Assembly: GCA_000708835.1 (NCBI GenBank)
Contig: DF237149.1
Span: forward strand, 1-64,000
Direction of reading: 5' to 3'
Source: Klebsormidium nitens
Taxonomy: Eukaryota > Streptophyta > Klebsormidiophyceae > Klebsormidiales > Klebsormidiaceae
Length of the DNA: 64,000 bases
Each line of letters starts with the position of its first letter. Within the stretch, counting starts at the first letter, position 1. The position numbers and the translations under genes were made by a program. Positions 32,564 through 44,794 of the stretch are shown here, in pieces. Below the pieces are notes generated by a model, which saw only the letters and a program-made list of their open reading frames with translations, searched no databases and was not told the DNA's origin.

Positions 32564-35500
32564 CTAACGAGGTTGAGGCGTTTGTTTTCCGGCGGAGCCT
32601 GATGAACCACCAGGTAGTTTGGACGCTATGCTCTGCATGTTGAAACCGAAAACGTGAGCATGGGCCGTTAACAGACAGCAGATGAATTCGGAATGATTGC
32701 CGTGGTGGTAACCCTTCTCTGTTGCAAGCACACTGCTTTCTGCCCAGGGAAAGGAACGCAGTCGAGCGCAGTGTTTTCAGTGGGTGTTATGCTCAATAGG
32801 CCGACAGCACAACCGAAAGGATGAGAAAAAGAACCGCGAGCAAAATACGGAGCGGTGGACGCAGCGGTCAGAGTGACAGATTGAGTAAGGTTTCTGGTGC
32901 TCGCTCATCGGAAAAATCAATACTTTTCAAGATCCAGTGAGGATAAGGAGATCAGATCTGGGTCGGACGATAAAGTGCTTGACAGCTGGTAATTAGAGCT
33001 TCGTCGGGTTTCAACAAACACTCTAATCATATCGGTTTGAGAGTCAACTCATTTTAGAAGATTTCAGAATCGGCTGCATCTAGGAGCTCACCTGAAACAA
33101 CTCTTGGATGTTGTCAGCCGTCTTGGCTGACGTTTCGATGTAGAACATGCCGTTGCTCTCTGCATACGTCTCCGCCTCCTGTCATTACAAGATGGTAGAT
33201 TTTCATCAGACCTGGACTTGGCATTTGAGTTGGCCAACCCAACAAGACCCAGCATGAAAGAAAGGTCCCGAAAGTTGAAAAGTTTGACTACCTTGCAAGA
33301 GGACATTCATCGACAGGGAGACGTTCATTCTGAGTGGACTCTCTGATTCAATAGCGGCTTCAAACAGCATTGTTTGGCAGTACGATGCAAACCTCGATCG
33401 TTCGCGATGAGACTTTTCGGATCGAAGGCGTTCTTCCTTCCCTTCCGAAAATAATTCGGCACGGGTGCCAATATGAACGGAGGTATTGACAAGCAGATGA
33501 AGCAGAGGCACACGACCCTAGAGAAACCAAATCCCAACGAAAGTTTCCGAGGGGTGCCCGGAAAACGAACAGTACCACAGGAAATGGTCAAACCTTGACG
33601 AATCGGAAGATGACAGCGCATATGGAGGCACACAAGGTGACGTCCCGGTACAAATACTCCTTTTGGGTAGATAGCATGACTCCCAAGTAGGATAAGAGCC
33701 CCTCCGAGGAAGGAGTGAACTCATAACATAGCGGAGAAACACAAACGCCCCGCACCCTTAACCACCCTAAACCCGTACCCGTTACCTGGGCGGTGCCCAT
33801 ATGCTACCCACGGACAACCGGACGCCTCACCTCTCGCTGCAGCGCACGCTTGTCCGCAAGGTCCGCTTTGTTTCCGACAAGTGCGATCACGATGTTCGGG
33901 CTCCCGTGCTTTTGGAGCTCCTGCAGAGAGACCGATTGACGACGTCAGCTATATCAGTATGCTTCTCATATTCCGCTGGACATTTGGCCAATGCTTTTGC
34001 AAACTCCTGCACAGTGAAGCATCCGACAACGTCAGCAGCCTCAGAGACTCCCTTCAGGTTTAGCGTCGACCAAAAAGTGCGTTGGTCTCTAGTCTCTCTC
34101 TTTCAAGCAAAGGCAGGTGCACTTCTCCAGCTGGAGTGACGTGCGACTTCATATNNNNNNNNNNNNNNNNNNNNNNNNNNNNNNNNNNNNNNNNNNNNNN
34201 NNNNNNNNNNNNNNNNNNNNNNNNNNNNNNNNNNNNNNNNNNNNNNNNNNNNNNNNNNNNNNNNNNNNNNNNNNNNNNNNNNNNNNNNNNNNNNNNNNNN
34301 NNNNNNNNNNNNNNNNNNNNNNNNNNNNNNNNNNNNNCCTGACCCACGAGAGCTACCCAAGCCTTCTTTATTGTTGTGAACGCTTGGACGAGCACAGGTG
34401 AAGCGCGTCGAAGACCAAGAACCAACAGATGTCCAGGCCATAGAGGCTAGTTTTCATCAGCGTGGAAAGATTACTCGATAGGACATCGACGCCATACCGA
34501 GTGTATGCGAGTAGCGGCTTGCAGGGAAGAACTAAGCGATCAGCCAAAAGAAGTAAGTTGGGCATGCGACAAACCGGGAGGGGCTGGTCACTTCTCGGCA
34601 GGACAAACGCACCTTTACCCAATACTGCGCCTTTTGAAAGGACTCCGGAGCCGTTATGTCGTACGCTACTATAGCGGCTGAAGCTCCTCGATAATAGAGG
34701 GGAGCCAGGGAAGCGTACCTGCGGGAGACAGCGTGCAGCTTGTGAGACCGCTCCGTTGTCAGAGGCTTCTGGTCACATTTTCGTGTTCGGGTAAGGATGA
34801 TGGCGCTCTTAAAGAGGAAAGGGGGATGCTGTTATCTGGACACTGACGGCAAAAGCAGAAGAAGTTGCAGCACAGCAAATACGGATAAGCATCGCCTTAT
34901 GTCGACCGAAGGCACATTCTCCGGTAATTTTCGGGTCGGTGACCCGGTTTCTTGGTGAACAAAGGCATGACTGGTCCTAACCCATTAGCGACAAAAAGAC
35001 GAAGCAGGACATAGACTCACCGCTCTTGACCGGCTGTGTCCTGCAGTAGCACAAGATGGAAGCGTCAGTGACTGTACCCGCTGGCTAGTGCGTCTAAGCT
35101 GCGGTAGTTTCGATCACCTTACAAAACATCAGCTTCGCTCATTCTAAAGGTCAGCTTCGACAAACACGTGGCAGAGGTGCTTGAGACGGTGTTATACACT
35201 ATCTACCAAACACTTCTGGCAGGCGTCTTGCATTGTTCAAAAGTTGTGGCCCCTCTTTCTGATCCAGAAACCTAACTTGCACCAAGGCGCGAGCAAGGCA
35301 CGAACCGATTTGGGTCCTGAGCAACAAATTTCGTCTGAATTGAGAGACGTTTGTAGCTGACGTTCCCAGAGAACCTCGTCTAGCATAAAAAGTGTGCGAC
35401 CCTTCACGGGTTTTGCAAAAGGGTCAAGCGATCGAGGCGTCCAGAGATGAGAAACACAATCAAAACCCCAGGTTCCTATATCCCTGATGCTGGCCGACAC

Positions 35501-37230
35501 AGCGCATGTTTTGGTTGTTGCTGACCAGCTGGAAAGCTGAACTTACCCAAATTTCAAACTTGATGGTCGATTCTCCGAGCTTCAACGTTTGGGACAGGAA
35601 AGAAGCGCCTACAGTGACCTGCAAGCTTTGAGGGAGAAAACATTAGGACGCTGAAACAGAGGAATAAAATCTGACAACTGGGTGTCAGAAACGACTAAGT
35701 TGGACAGCTGCGAATTGCTCGAATCTGAACGCCTCCGCAAGCTATCATACGATGGCTTGTTGAGAAGAGCAAATCTCCGGGTCAAAGGTTCCCTCGAGAA
35801 ACCTCTTGATACTCCCTGTTCTATTTGTTGTGCGTTGGAAGGGGATGTTTTTCACCTTGTTGTTTGGATCGAACTGGCCCTTGACAAATCGCAGGACTAT
35901 GCAGCTCTTCCCCACGCCTGAGTCTCCAAGGAGCACCAGCTGCAGACAAAAGAACAAGCGTTTCAATAAATCAAATCCGCTGCGATTCATAGAGTTGTCT
36001 GAACTACAGGGTAGTTGAGCTCAAGACGTAACATGGGCAAAAGGGCAGCACAAATCGGCCACGGACAGTAAAGCGCCGAGCAAAACCAAGCGCACCCAAA
36101 ACTGCAGTCAGGGAGAAGTCTCATTGAAATTGCTCCAAGGAGCCCAACAGTAATGGCAAATCTGATAGGAGCGGAAGATTCTACTGGGCTGCCTTTCTCA
36201 CACGGCCTTTTTGCCTCCAAAAGTCGTTGGCAAGAAAAGGGCAATCTCGTAGACCTTAAAAGGACGCCCTGCTTGGCAAGATAGAAGAACCCACCTTCAC
36301 TCGCCGGTTCTTCAGGTCCAGGGACTCTGCTTCTCTCCCTAAACTTTGGAGGCCCCCCTGCTGCTGCTGGGTGACTGGAACAAGGAGTAGCAGTAGCTTT
36401 AGTAACACCAAATAACACGTCCAGGTCCATTGCGACATGAGGTACTGTGTAACTTTGGAGCTTGAACGTTTGTGCTTCAAGGGAGATAAACTGCTTCAGT
36501 GGGTTCTCTGACAATTCAAGTTGACCTTGAGTCAGACTTGCTGCAGACAGTAATCCGAGAGTAGAAAAGCTGAGCTCTTCAAAACCGCGTACTTGGATGG
36601 ACTGGGAGCGATGTGCAGACGACAACCGCTGCTAGTCTGAGCTGGGCTACACTTGACCCTAAATCAACACTTGGTGAGGCTGCTGAAATTGGACTTTCTG
36701 ATGGGGAGCCAGACGACAGCAAGACGCCATGTCCAAGCCAAGCGGTTGGGGGGTTGAAATCACATCAACCGATCAGCCATTGGAGGCCAAAGGTGAGGTC
36801 AAGCAGAGCCGCAAGGGCAGGCAACATGCAATCGTGAAGGCGCCTGCTTTTCAAAGAAAACAATGTGCCACCAAACAGTCAAACAGAATGTGGGAGGCCC
36901 TGCTCAGTCAGCGGTAGCTAGGACTGACAGGATCACCTTTTCTGCGCTAACCAAAAAATCTTTTGGTTCGAAGCAGTGAAAAATTGAAGCCTCGACACTT
37001 TTTCCTAGGGTTCGTCCAGGCAAGGGCACCTCCAGGCAGCTTACACAAGTGTACGCTCGTTTCTAGCCATCAAACAACAGGGTCAAACTGGCTGCTATAG
37101 GGTCCCCCCCTTAACACGTGTTCGCACCACTTATGAATGGGTACGTCTTTATTGAAAACATGATCAAAAGCTCTTCAAAAAATCAAGCTAGCTCCTTTGA
37201 CTCACCTGGCTTGCTGGTGGAACAACCCAT
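32564..37230 (-). CDS. ARA6/RABF1-type Rab5 GTPase
   Basis: A plant-specific Rab5-class small GTPase that acts in endosomal trafficking. Nine exons join in phase: 37206-37230, 36295-36374, 35856-35939, 35547-35618, 35021-35040, 34613-34718, 33831-33920, 33092-33178 and 32564-32632, giving 210 residues. The first exon encodes only MGCSTSKP, a glycine-2 N-myristoylation site with a cysteine at position 3 for palmitoylation. The protein ends without a C-terminal prenylation cysteine motif. Both traits define ARA6 against conventional Rab5. GTPase motifs are GDSGVGKS (40-47), the switch I segment VTVGASF, DTAGQE (88-93), NKAD (146-149) and ETSAK (174-178). [20 protein letters not shown] is the Rab5-like stretch. 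Exon 5 is only 20 nt and supplies the whole switch II start. An assembly gap lies in intron 6. The start is set by the myristoylation signal. Confidence 0.96.
34155..34337. other. Assembly gap (run of N)
   Basis: A run of undetermined bases inside intron 6 of the Rab gene. Because the flanking exons join in phase, no coding sequence needs to be missing. The gap may hide repeats like those seen in other introns here. Confidence 0.95.
35021..35040 (-). other. 20-nt micro-exon encoding DTAGQE
   Basis: This tiny exon (minus strand) is bounded by an acceptor (CTGCAG) and a GTGAGT donor. It encodes the six residues of the G3 box plus two bases of the following Arg codon. Skipping it would remove the catalytic glutamine and shift the frame, so splicing must recognise it reliably. 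It is part of the Rab gene described above. Confidence 0.9.
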
Positions 37231-37924
37231 GTCGGCTCAGGCGTGCAGTCTGTGAAAAGGTTGACAACTGCTCCGGTGCAATTTAGAAGGGTACCGTAGT
37301 TGAGAGAATTTCTTGCAATCTGAGCTTGGGGGCTGCCCAAAATATTGGATATTGTTTGAGATGCCCTCGAGCTGAAAGCAGGCGCTTTTTGCCTCTGAGC
37401 TGAGATATGCAATTGTGTTGCTATTGTATTGCCATATGCATCAACCAAAATCTGTGATCAGAAGGCGCCCTAATGTAGGTTTTGAACTCTTGAGGGGCGA
37501 GCGAGCATGCGAGCAGAAGGACCTTCAAGGAATGAAGCACCGTGACCTAGGCTATGATATGCTTGAGATTCGAGGCCCACGTGTCGCTTGCGCTTGCAGC
37601 TTGCCACAGGAGGCCCAGATTGAGATTCTCCTACCCCTCACACAAGGGCAGTTGCCGCAGATGCCGGCCGTCGGTATCACCGAATTTATTGGGGACAACA
37701 GATAGTCCTGCCTCAAGTGGAACGTATTGCTTGACCGGCACGCCGTTTCTTAGGCGCCGGTTGCATTTGACTTTGGGGAGAAAAGAAGCATGGGCAAAAG
37801 TGCCCCAGCAAAAGATGTCAATGGCTCCTGTGATCCAGCTGCCTCAGTAGAGCACAGACTTTTCACTACTAGTAGTAGTACTAGTACTAGCCAAGTCTGC
37901 TGGATTATACGTACGTCTGCAAAC
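37231..37924. promoter_or_regulatory. Shared upstream region between divergent genes
   Basis: The Rab gene (minus) and the thylakoid TPM gene (plus) start 694 bp apart in opposite directions, so this stretch must contain both promoters. It includes a CTAGTA/GTACTAG simple repeat at about 37868-37890 close to the plus-strand start. No TATA box is clearly placed. Confidence 0.5.
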
Positions 37925-40900
37925 ATGGCGCAGGTCGCTTCCTGTCCTTTCCACTTGGGAGCTGTCTCCTCCTCAGCATTGCATGGCTCTGTGTCTCAAA
38001 GTCGTGTGGCAAGCTCCTCCCAGTCTGCGTTTGCTGGGTTGTCGCTTAGGGCTCCTGTCGCGGGACGCTCTTGTCGGAAGACCCAGCAGGTGAGTCTAAG
38101 GGCGTCGTCCAGAGGGGAAGGTGAGGCGCAAAGATCGGCAGCGACGAAGAGAATGCTGACGTCAGCGGCAGCAGCAGTTCTGAGCGTGTCAATGCTGGCG
38201 GGAGGTAAGCTGCGTCTGAATGCACTTTTCTTCAGCTTCTTCTGAAGTTGAGGTTCTGGTGTATCTCGGCAGCATGCTTTCTTATCAGTGAGGGCCGGAG
38301 GAGGGATGTTATATCGTAGCGTGGCTCTAGCTTCTGCTCCTGCACTATCCAGGTTGGGTTGCTCAAACACTTTGTCCAGCTCTTGCCCTGGTTCCTGAGT
38401 GTCTCTGAACAACAAAGTGCACTAAGTGCATTTTCAGCAAGCCAGAAAGCGATCGGTTTTTCCAACAAGGGCGGGACGACCGCGTGTGCTTGGAAGGCAC
38501 AGCATATGGAGTGCCGCTTGAACTGAAGACTGTAATGCTTCATGCATGGAAGTTGATCGTAATCTTGCGTCTTCTGCGCATAGGTCAAAACTTCCTTGTT
38601 TTCCGTGCTCTGACATGACGGATTAGGCGCGGGAGTGATGTCTCAGGTGATCGGCACAATGGGCCGTGGCGATGAGCCGTCTTACTTGAGGACTGCTCTT
38701 CAGCCAAGAACGTGCTATCTGAAGAAAATGTCCATTCGATTTCACAATGTCAGCTTAGGCTTTGCAATGGCGTCTCCTGGCAAAGAAACAAACGACGAAA
38801 TACTAAAGGGGAGAGAAGAGTCAAAAAACAAATTCAACCTCTGGGGCATTTTTGAAAAAAGTGGGTTTAGCGAATAACTCACTTTTGGCTCGCATCTCTG
38901 CCCAGGCGTCTCTCCAGCAGAAGCGCGGCCTGCTGGTGTGAACAGGCCCGAGCTCCTGCCGAAGCGGTTTGCACGGGTAATCGACGTAGCTGGGTTCCTC
39001 TCAGAAGGCCAGGTGAGGTCCCACTCTAGTTCTTTGAAATACAGAAATGAAGAAGGCCCGCTTCGAAAATGTTTAGATTGGACTTCTTGTTGGACGCGTC
39101 AGGACTGAGCGAACCTTGCGCCCAAAGCACCTCTTCAGTATCAACCCAGTCTCAAATGGTGTGTTAAGTTCCGGGAACTAACTTCTGGCAATCTCCACTC
39201 GAGGACAGTTTCTGGCAACGTTCGAGAAGGGAACACCGTCCTTGTTAAGAAAGCGGAAGCTTACACACTGGCTTCGTGGTCACTGCTAACGTCATTCCTG
39301 CAAATTGCCCCACAGGAGAAGCGGCTGGAGAAGGACTTGGAGCGGTTAGAGGACGACACGGGGTACAAGCTGCGCGTGCTCGCACAGAACTACCCCGAGA
39401 CGCCGGGGCTCGCCGTCCGAGACTTCTGGAAGGTCGACGACCGGTCGATCGTGTTCGTCGCTGACCCCAGCCTCGGAGGTGAGCAGCTCGACCGTTAGCG
39501 AGGGAGTCAGCTTTTAAGGTACACTCGTGCATCGTAATTTGAGGGGAAGAACTCAACGACAGCTTACATCCCATCTGGAACTAGCCTTCAGCAACTAGAA
39601 TCGTGGACTCAGGCAGTATCTGGTCGCGGGAGAGGGGACCGGTCCCCGGACGCCCTTTTTAAGGAGATGAAGCGTTCGGTGGTTGTTGCGCTTGGCCAGA
39701 TTGCGATGCAGTATGCTCGTGCAGGCAAACCAAGAACACGTGGTCTGATGCGAGGGATTCTGGTTCGACCTGGTCCCTTCGGCTGTCTTTGGACGCTTTC
39801 CTTTCTTCTTGTGTTGAAGCAGAGTGTGTGAAGTGTTGACAGGTGTCGGGATTCTTGGTCAGGGGCTGCCTTTCCGAGCACGTCATATCACAAGGGGAGA
39901 AGCGTTGAGTTTAGTGCTAAAGTAGAAGGGGACTTTTGGAAAGGGGTGCTGGAACGTTCCCGATTTCATGCGGGCATGCAAATGGTCGGACAATCTCAAG
40001 AGACCAGAGTTTTTCCGGATAAGGATTGTCTTTACAGTGGCCCAACATTTTGGGGTTTTTTACTACCTAATTCGATCCCGTTTACGAAGGCGTGAACACG
40101 ACTTCGACAGCGTGCCAACTGGGCAGAGAGTAGACACGTTCTGCGAGAGCCCCGAACAAGAGCTGCACGGCTACCCCGAAGACTCCAAGTCCCGAAGCGG
40201 ACACACTTGACAAACCAGGTTGAGCAGTCTGAAGATCTGTCCCTTTCTCGCAGGTAACATTCTGAACTTCAACGTCGGCGCGGAGGTGGACCTCAACGTG
40301 CCCAAGAGCTTCTGGAGCCGGCTCTCGGGGAAGTACGGCAACAAGTTCTTCTGGCAGGAGAAGGTGGGTTTGATCGTCTCCATGAATTTATGACTTTTCT
40401 CACTCTTCAAGTGTAAAATATAACCTTTTGGCAGACCAAGTGGGTTTGCTTTTTTAAACGTTGGTCAACTTCTGAGCCGGCTCTCGCGGAAGTACGGCAA
40501 CCTTCTTCTTTGGCAGGAGAAGGTGGGTTGGATTGTCTCCATGGTTTTTCCTGATTTATGGCTGTGGGTCGAGTCAACATATCCTGCCAAACGAAGGTGG
40601 TTGACTCCTATTGGACCTAGGGTCGACTTTGCACGTCAAGTCTGGAGCTCATTGTCTGATGGAAGAAGGTGGGCTAGTGGCTGGTCGAAACAGGGCCCAT
40701 TTTCGGTCACAGGTCTGGAACATGGTCCACTGGCTGAAACGTGTTTCTTCGAAATGTTTGGGCTCACACATAAGAGGGAACAGACCAAGTCAAAAGGGCG
40801 ATCGAAGAGTCAGAGAGAGCGGACAGTCTGTTGTACGGTTATCGCGAATAAGCTACCATGAAAGTAAGGAGGTAGTGTTGTTACGAAGTGATGCAAGGCT

Positions 40901-41473
40901 TCGAATTTGATACGAGCGTGCGACAGTGCGTGGAGAAAGACGGGATTGGCCTATAGCGGGTAATTTCTCGATGCATCATGCCCTTTGCGGCAGCTAGGCG
41001 GGGATGGGCATGCAGTCACTTCTGGTACAGAGGACGTATGTTATGGGCGGCGTTAGACGGTGTCTCTTTCGCCTGGAAACGATTGGAAGGGGCCCCAACA
41101 ACACTTTAACGAAGAAGCGAAGATGCGAAGACTTCGCTTCGTGCAGATTCCCTGTATTCAACTGCTGCGCGACTGAGGTTCACAATGTTAGAACTCCGCC
41201 TCCTCTTTTCTCCTGCCCTCCCCTCTTTTCCTGGGGGATGAGAATTATATGACGGACTCTAAATACCCGGGGCGGTTAACCTCTGTGGAGCTGGATTGTG
41301 ACACATTGGTCACGGACTTACGGATTTTCTGCGTCGTGAGCAGCCAATGTGTCTCTCAAATCAAGGCTTCTGTTTTACAGGGAGAGGACGCATCCATTGA
41401 AGCTGCCGTCATTGCCATCGACACGTGCTTGCGAGAGCCTCCGGGCCCCCGCGCGTGCGCTAACATCCAGTAG
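37925..41473 (+). CDS. Thylakoid-lumen TPM-domain protein (15-kDa lumenal type)
   Basis: A chloroplast-targeted TPM-domain protein resembling the Arabidopsis thylakoid lumenal 15.0 kDa protein 2. TPM relatives have been tied to photosystem II upkeep; its exact activity is not settled. Exons are 37925-38204, 38906-39012, 39316-39478, 40254-40363 and 41381-41473, giving 250 residues. Residues 1-70 are Ser/Ala/Arg-rich like a transit peptide. A hydrophobic Ala-rich segment after TKRM, ending in AEA, looks like a lumen signal, with cleavage probable near residue 99. The mature part contains VIDVAGFLSEGQ, a Glu/Arg-rich helix, LRVLAQNYPETPGLAVRDFW, SIVFVADPSLGGNILNFNVG and SFWSRLSGKYGN, ending in a GEDASIEAAV helix. 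No C-terminal membrane anchor is seen. The ATG at 37925 starts the transit peptide. An upstream in-frame extension has no support. Intron 4 holds a copy of the end of exon 4. Confidence 0.95.
40460..40550 (+). repeat. Intronic copy of the 3' edge of exon 4
   Basis: About 160 bp after the end of exon 4, the intron repeats its last about 50 coding bases, the donor and about 25 bases of intron. The exon has tctggagccggctctcggg and the copy tctgagccggctctcgcgg, and both run into ggcaggagaaggtgggtt. The copy's donor (GTGGGT) is intact. A one-base deletion breaks the copied frame. A weaker third echo may exist near 40640. Confidence 0.88.
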
Positions 41474-44400
41474 TCGCAATTTAAGGGGCTCGTTTGTACT
41501 ATAACCGAGTTGTTAAGTCCAAGAATCGACGCGAATTGAGAGGGGATGAGAGTACGTTCCGAGGTGGATCATGCTTGCAATCTTAAAGGTGGCGACGTCT
41601 TAGCTAAAGCTTGGGCAGTCAAGGTCAGGTGAACTTGTTCAGGTCAGGTTCTGGTTTATGGAGACACTGGCATGTTGCGCTTGCGGGTTGCTCGGTTTTC
41701 TGCTTAGCGAGTTCCTGAGCTTAAGCTATTAGTACGGTCAAATCTGCTCGGAGACTTGCTCGACACTCTCGTCGATGAGAGAAAGTTCTCCATACTTCCG
41801 AGTAGCAGCGCTGATTGCTACACTACATGGCCGGAGCAGCCTAACGTCGAGGGTGGCAGGCCAGCGTGGGCTTGCACCCATTGAAGAACCTTGATGCATG
41901 CTCAGCATTAGTCACGATTGTGCAGGAACGCGAGTCAATTCCCGCAATGGCAACGAAAACTTTACCCTTGGATGATGTTGATTGCAATTACATATACTAT
42001 CTTTACAGCGCTTGAGCTAAGCACGTGCGCACATATATATGGATTAGCCCCAACTACAGATTCTTCTAGCTCTGCATCAAATGATAACCCTGCTGCGCAA
42101 AAAAAGTGATTTGAGTGGATCATTGCATTTGGCGCGTCAGCGCACGTACATCTGTGTGCTAAATATATATGCTGCATGCGACCAAATATGGGTTTGCATA
42201 ATTTTCAAGCATATGGGCTGCACATGTGAATCATCTGCCTTCGAAAGTTAAATGTGGACGTCAAGACATCGCGATCAGGAACAATAGTTTGTGTTCTTGA
42301 AATCGTTAATCTGCATGCTTGATAACTCTTACTCCGATCGCGTCTAGCTGTATCATCACTAGGCATTATGTTGTCACAGAGATAGCTAGGTCAAGGACAC
42401 CCGGCAAAGGCGATATATATCAGTTAAGCCGAGTTCCAATAGGGCTCTTCGTGCAACTGCAACTTTTTTGGTGTTAGGGAGCATGCAGTCAATTATGGGC
42501 GCGGCGCTACTCAGCTATTTGAACGCAGTATGCTGTCAGCTGACTCTTCACTGAGTCAGTTGATCTGCAATGAAGGCATGTGTACATCTTGCTGAGTAAA
42601 TTTGTGTTTTAAGTGACAGCAGCCATGAGCTGTCATACCTAGGGCGTCGGATCCTGGACATACAGCGCGGCTGACGTATGCCCGGCTAGCTCGTCGAGGA
42701 GCTTCGTTCGCATTGAACCCCGGCGCAGCTTGCGGAAAGCCATGTACCAAGTCTCTGAAGAAGATCGACGATTCGGCGCTCACGGAAGTCGAAAGGTCCT
42801 GATTATGTCCAATTGGATCATCTGCAGGTCGTAATGCGGACGGACTATGTGGACGGTCCAGACATACAGCATGCAATTACTTATCCTCGGGTCTTCAAGT
42901 TGTCCCTTTGTCAACCCTGTGCCGGCGCTTCCTATCCGCCGCATAACTGCTGGCTGCGCCACGTCAGCAGACAATGTCTTGGATAAACGCCACATCAGCG
43001 CTTGAACACCCGCGAGTCCGAAGACCGAACTTACAGTAGTTCTTCCCCATCTCGAGCAGCTTCCCCAAGGTGGACTGAATGCTTAGGACATGCGCCAAGT
43101 GGACACGTGCGCACCGCGGAGAAGACGTAGGTTCGTCTCTGAGAAGAGGCGGGTACTGAGGGCGCCAAAGCAGTACACTCTTGGATGACACAAGGTTGCA
43201 CCTCGACACAGAACAATACTTGCTCCACACAGAACCAGCAAGAAGGTGCATGAAGCAGGACGAGAGTTCCGCAAGCGCAGGATGGGCGGTCGGCGCCCGT
43301 TAATGCGGCATCCTTCCTCGAAGCATTGTTTGACTGCGTTGGAAACGCTAGGGCATCAAGGTGCTCCCGCTTTAAGCGAAGAGGTCTTGCGGTCTTCAGC
43401 ATTCAGAATCGCAGCCAAATTCGAATACTCGTGATGTGCGGATTGGGTTTGTCTCACGCAGCTCTGCGTTGACCCCATGGTTGGATACGAGGAGGCGAGA
43501 CCAAGGTATAGATTGTAACCGGAAGGCGCGGCGTGCATGCTTTGGGTTTGAATTAGGTGAGCTTAACGAAGCGCGAAGTGCGTTTTCATGGGCGCTTTTC
43601 AAATAGTTATGATGGAAATGTTTGCAGGCGGAACTTCGCTTTAGGAACCGCTTCTAAGATACGAGCTCGCCTGGAGAAGCTCCAATGCGTTGACTGCCCA
43701 ATTGATTTTGACTTTACGGAGCACAATGCCCGTCTCTTCCCGCCGCCTAATTCGTCTTTGACACTTAGATTCTGCTAAAGTTGCTTGAGGTTGGTTGCAT
43801 GGTTTATGGGGGGAAACAATACCTGCAGCAACTGAGTAAAGGTTGCATACGATATGAAGAAACACAGTTTGTACTACACATTTCGTGATTGCCCTGGGTG
43901 ATGCGTCAAGAGTAGTATACTAAGAACAGAGATCCCGCTTTTGGGCACCTTCGAGGAGTGGTGAAAGTAGACTCATGAGAACATGGTCTACGTCTACATC
44001 CGGACTTTCACAAAAATTCTTCCGAGTACATACTCGTGTATCAGAATGAGAAGAATTGAACGTATGTTTAATGCTTGGAACCTCCGTATAGTATTTCACG
44101 CTACTCTCATCGATTAGAAAGTCCCCGGAAGATGCCACCCACAGCTTCAGAATGGTCCTAACAAGATTTTTAAGGTATGCAGACTTATGAGCCCACTTGC
44201 GGCTTTATACTGAGCGACGTTGCTTAGGATTGTTCTCTTGTGCGAATCTTCCAGGGTGGTGTCTTTCTGCGAACTTTTATTTTAAGATTAGCGCAGAAAA
44301 TGCCACCTCGTTGAGGTATCCAGAATCGGAAAGCATATATCGCAACCTTCCGCCAAGCAAGAGGGAGATCACCCGTTCTTCATACCGCGAGATTACCGTG

Positions 44401-44794
44401 CGTCCACTCGTCGTCGCCTTGCGTCTAAGGGGCAAATCGTCTACGCAAGTCAATCAGGACAGCCAACATCGTCTTAGATTTCGTCTGGAGCCCTCAGGCT
44501 TCTTGGTGGATCAAGGAACGACTTCTTCAACACGTTCGACTCTCCTTTCTCTTGTAATCTGAATTGCATCACAATCAGCAGACGCAATGTTTGCATTCAT
44601 ACAACTCAAAATCCACTTTTCAGCCGAAGGACAACGACAATCTCCTTCCTATCTGGCCGTAAGATACCTACCCAAAGCGGAATCGTCTCTGCAACAAGGT
44701 AGTCAGCTGCCCGACCCGTCAAAGATCCAGATTACACTGTGACGGCGTCCTGACGCCGTCTCCGCTTCTCCGCTTGCAGCGACCACCCCCAGCC
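41474..44794. other. Intergenic, no gene recognised
   Basis: A long stretch between the TPM gene and the single-exon gene at 44795. Scattered open frames of 60-120 codons on both strands lack domains, coding-like composition and splice consistency. The last 400 bp before 44795 should contain the promoter and perhaps a 5' untranslated intron, because a CAG acceptor-like site (44779) lies 15 bp before the start codon. Confidence 0.5.

Noticed and set aside
35987-36625. 212-codon minus-strand open frame
   Set aside because: It runs through the Rab gene's exon 2 in the wrong frame and through introns, with no domain.
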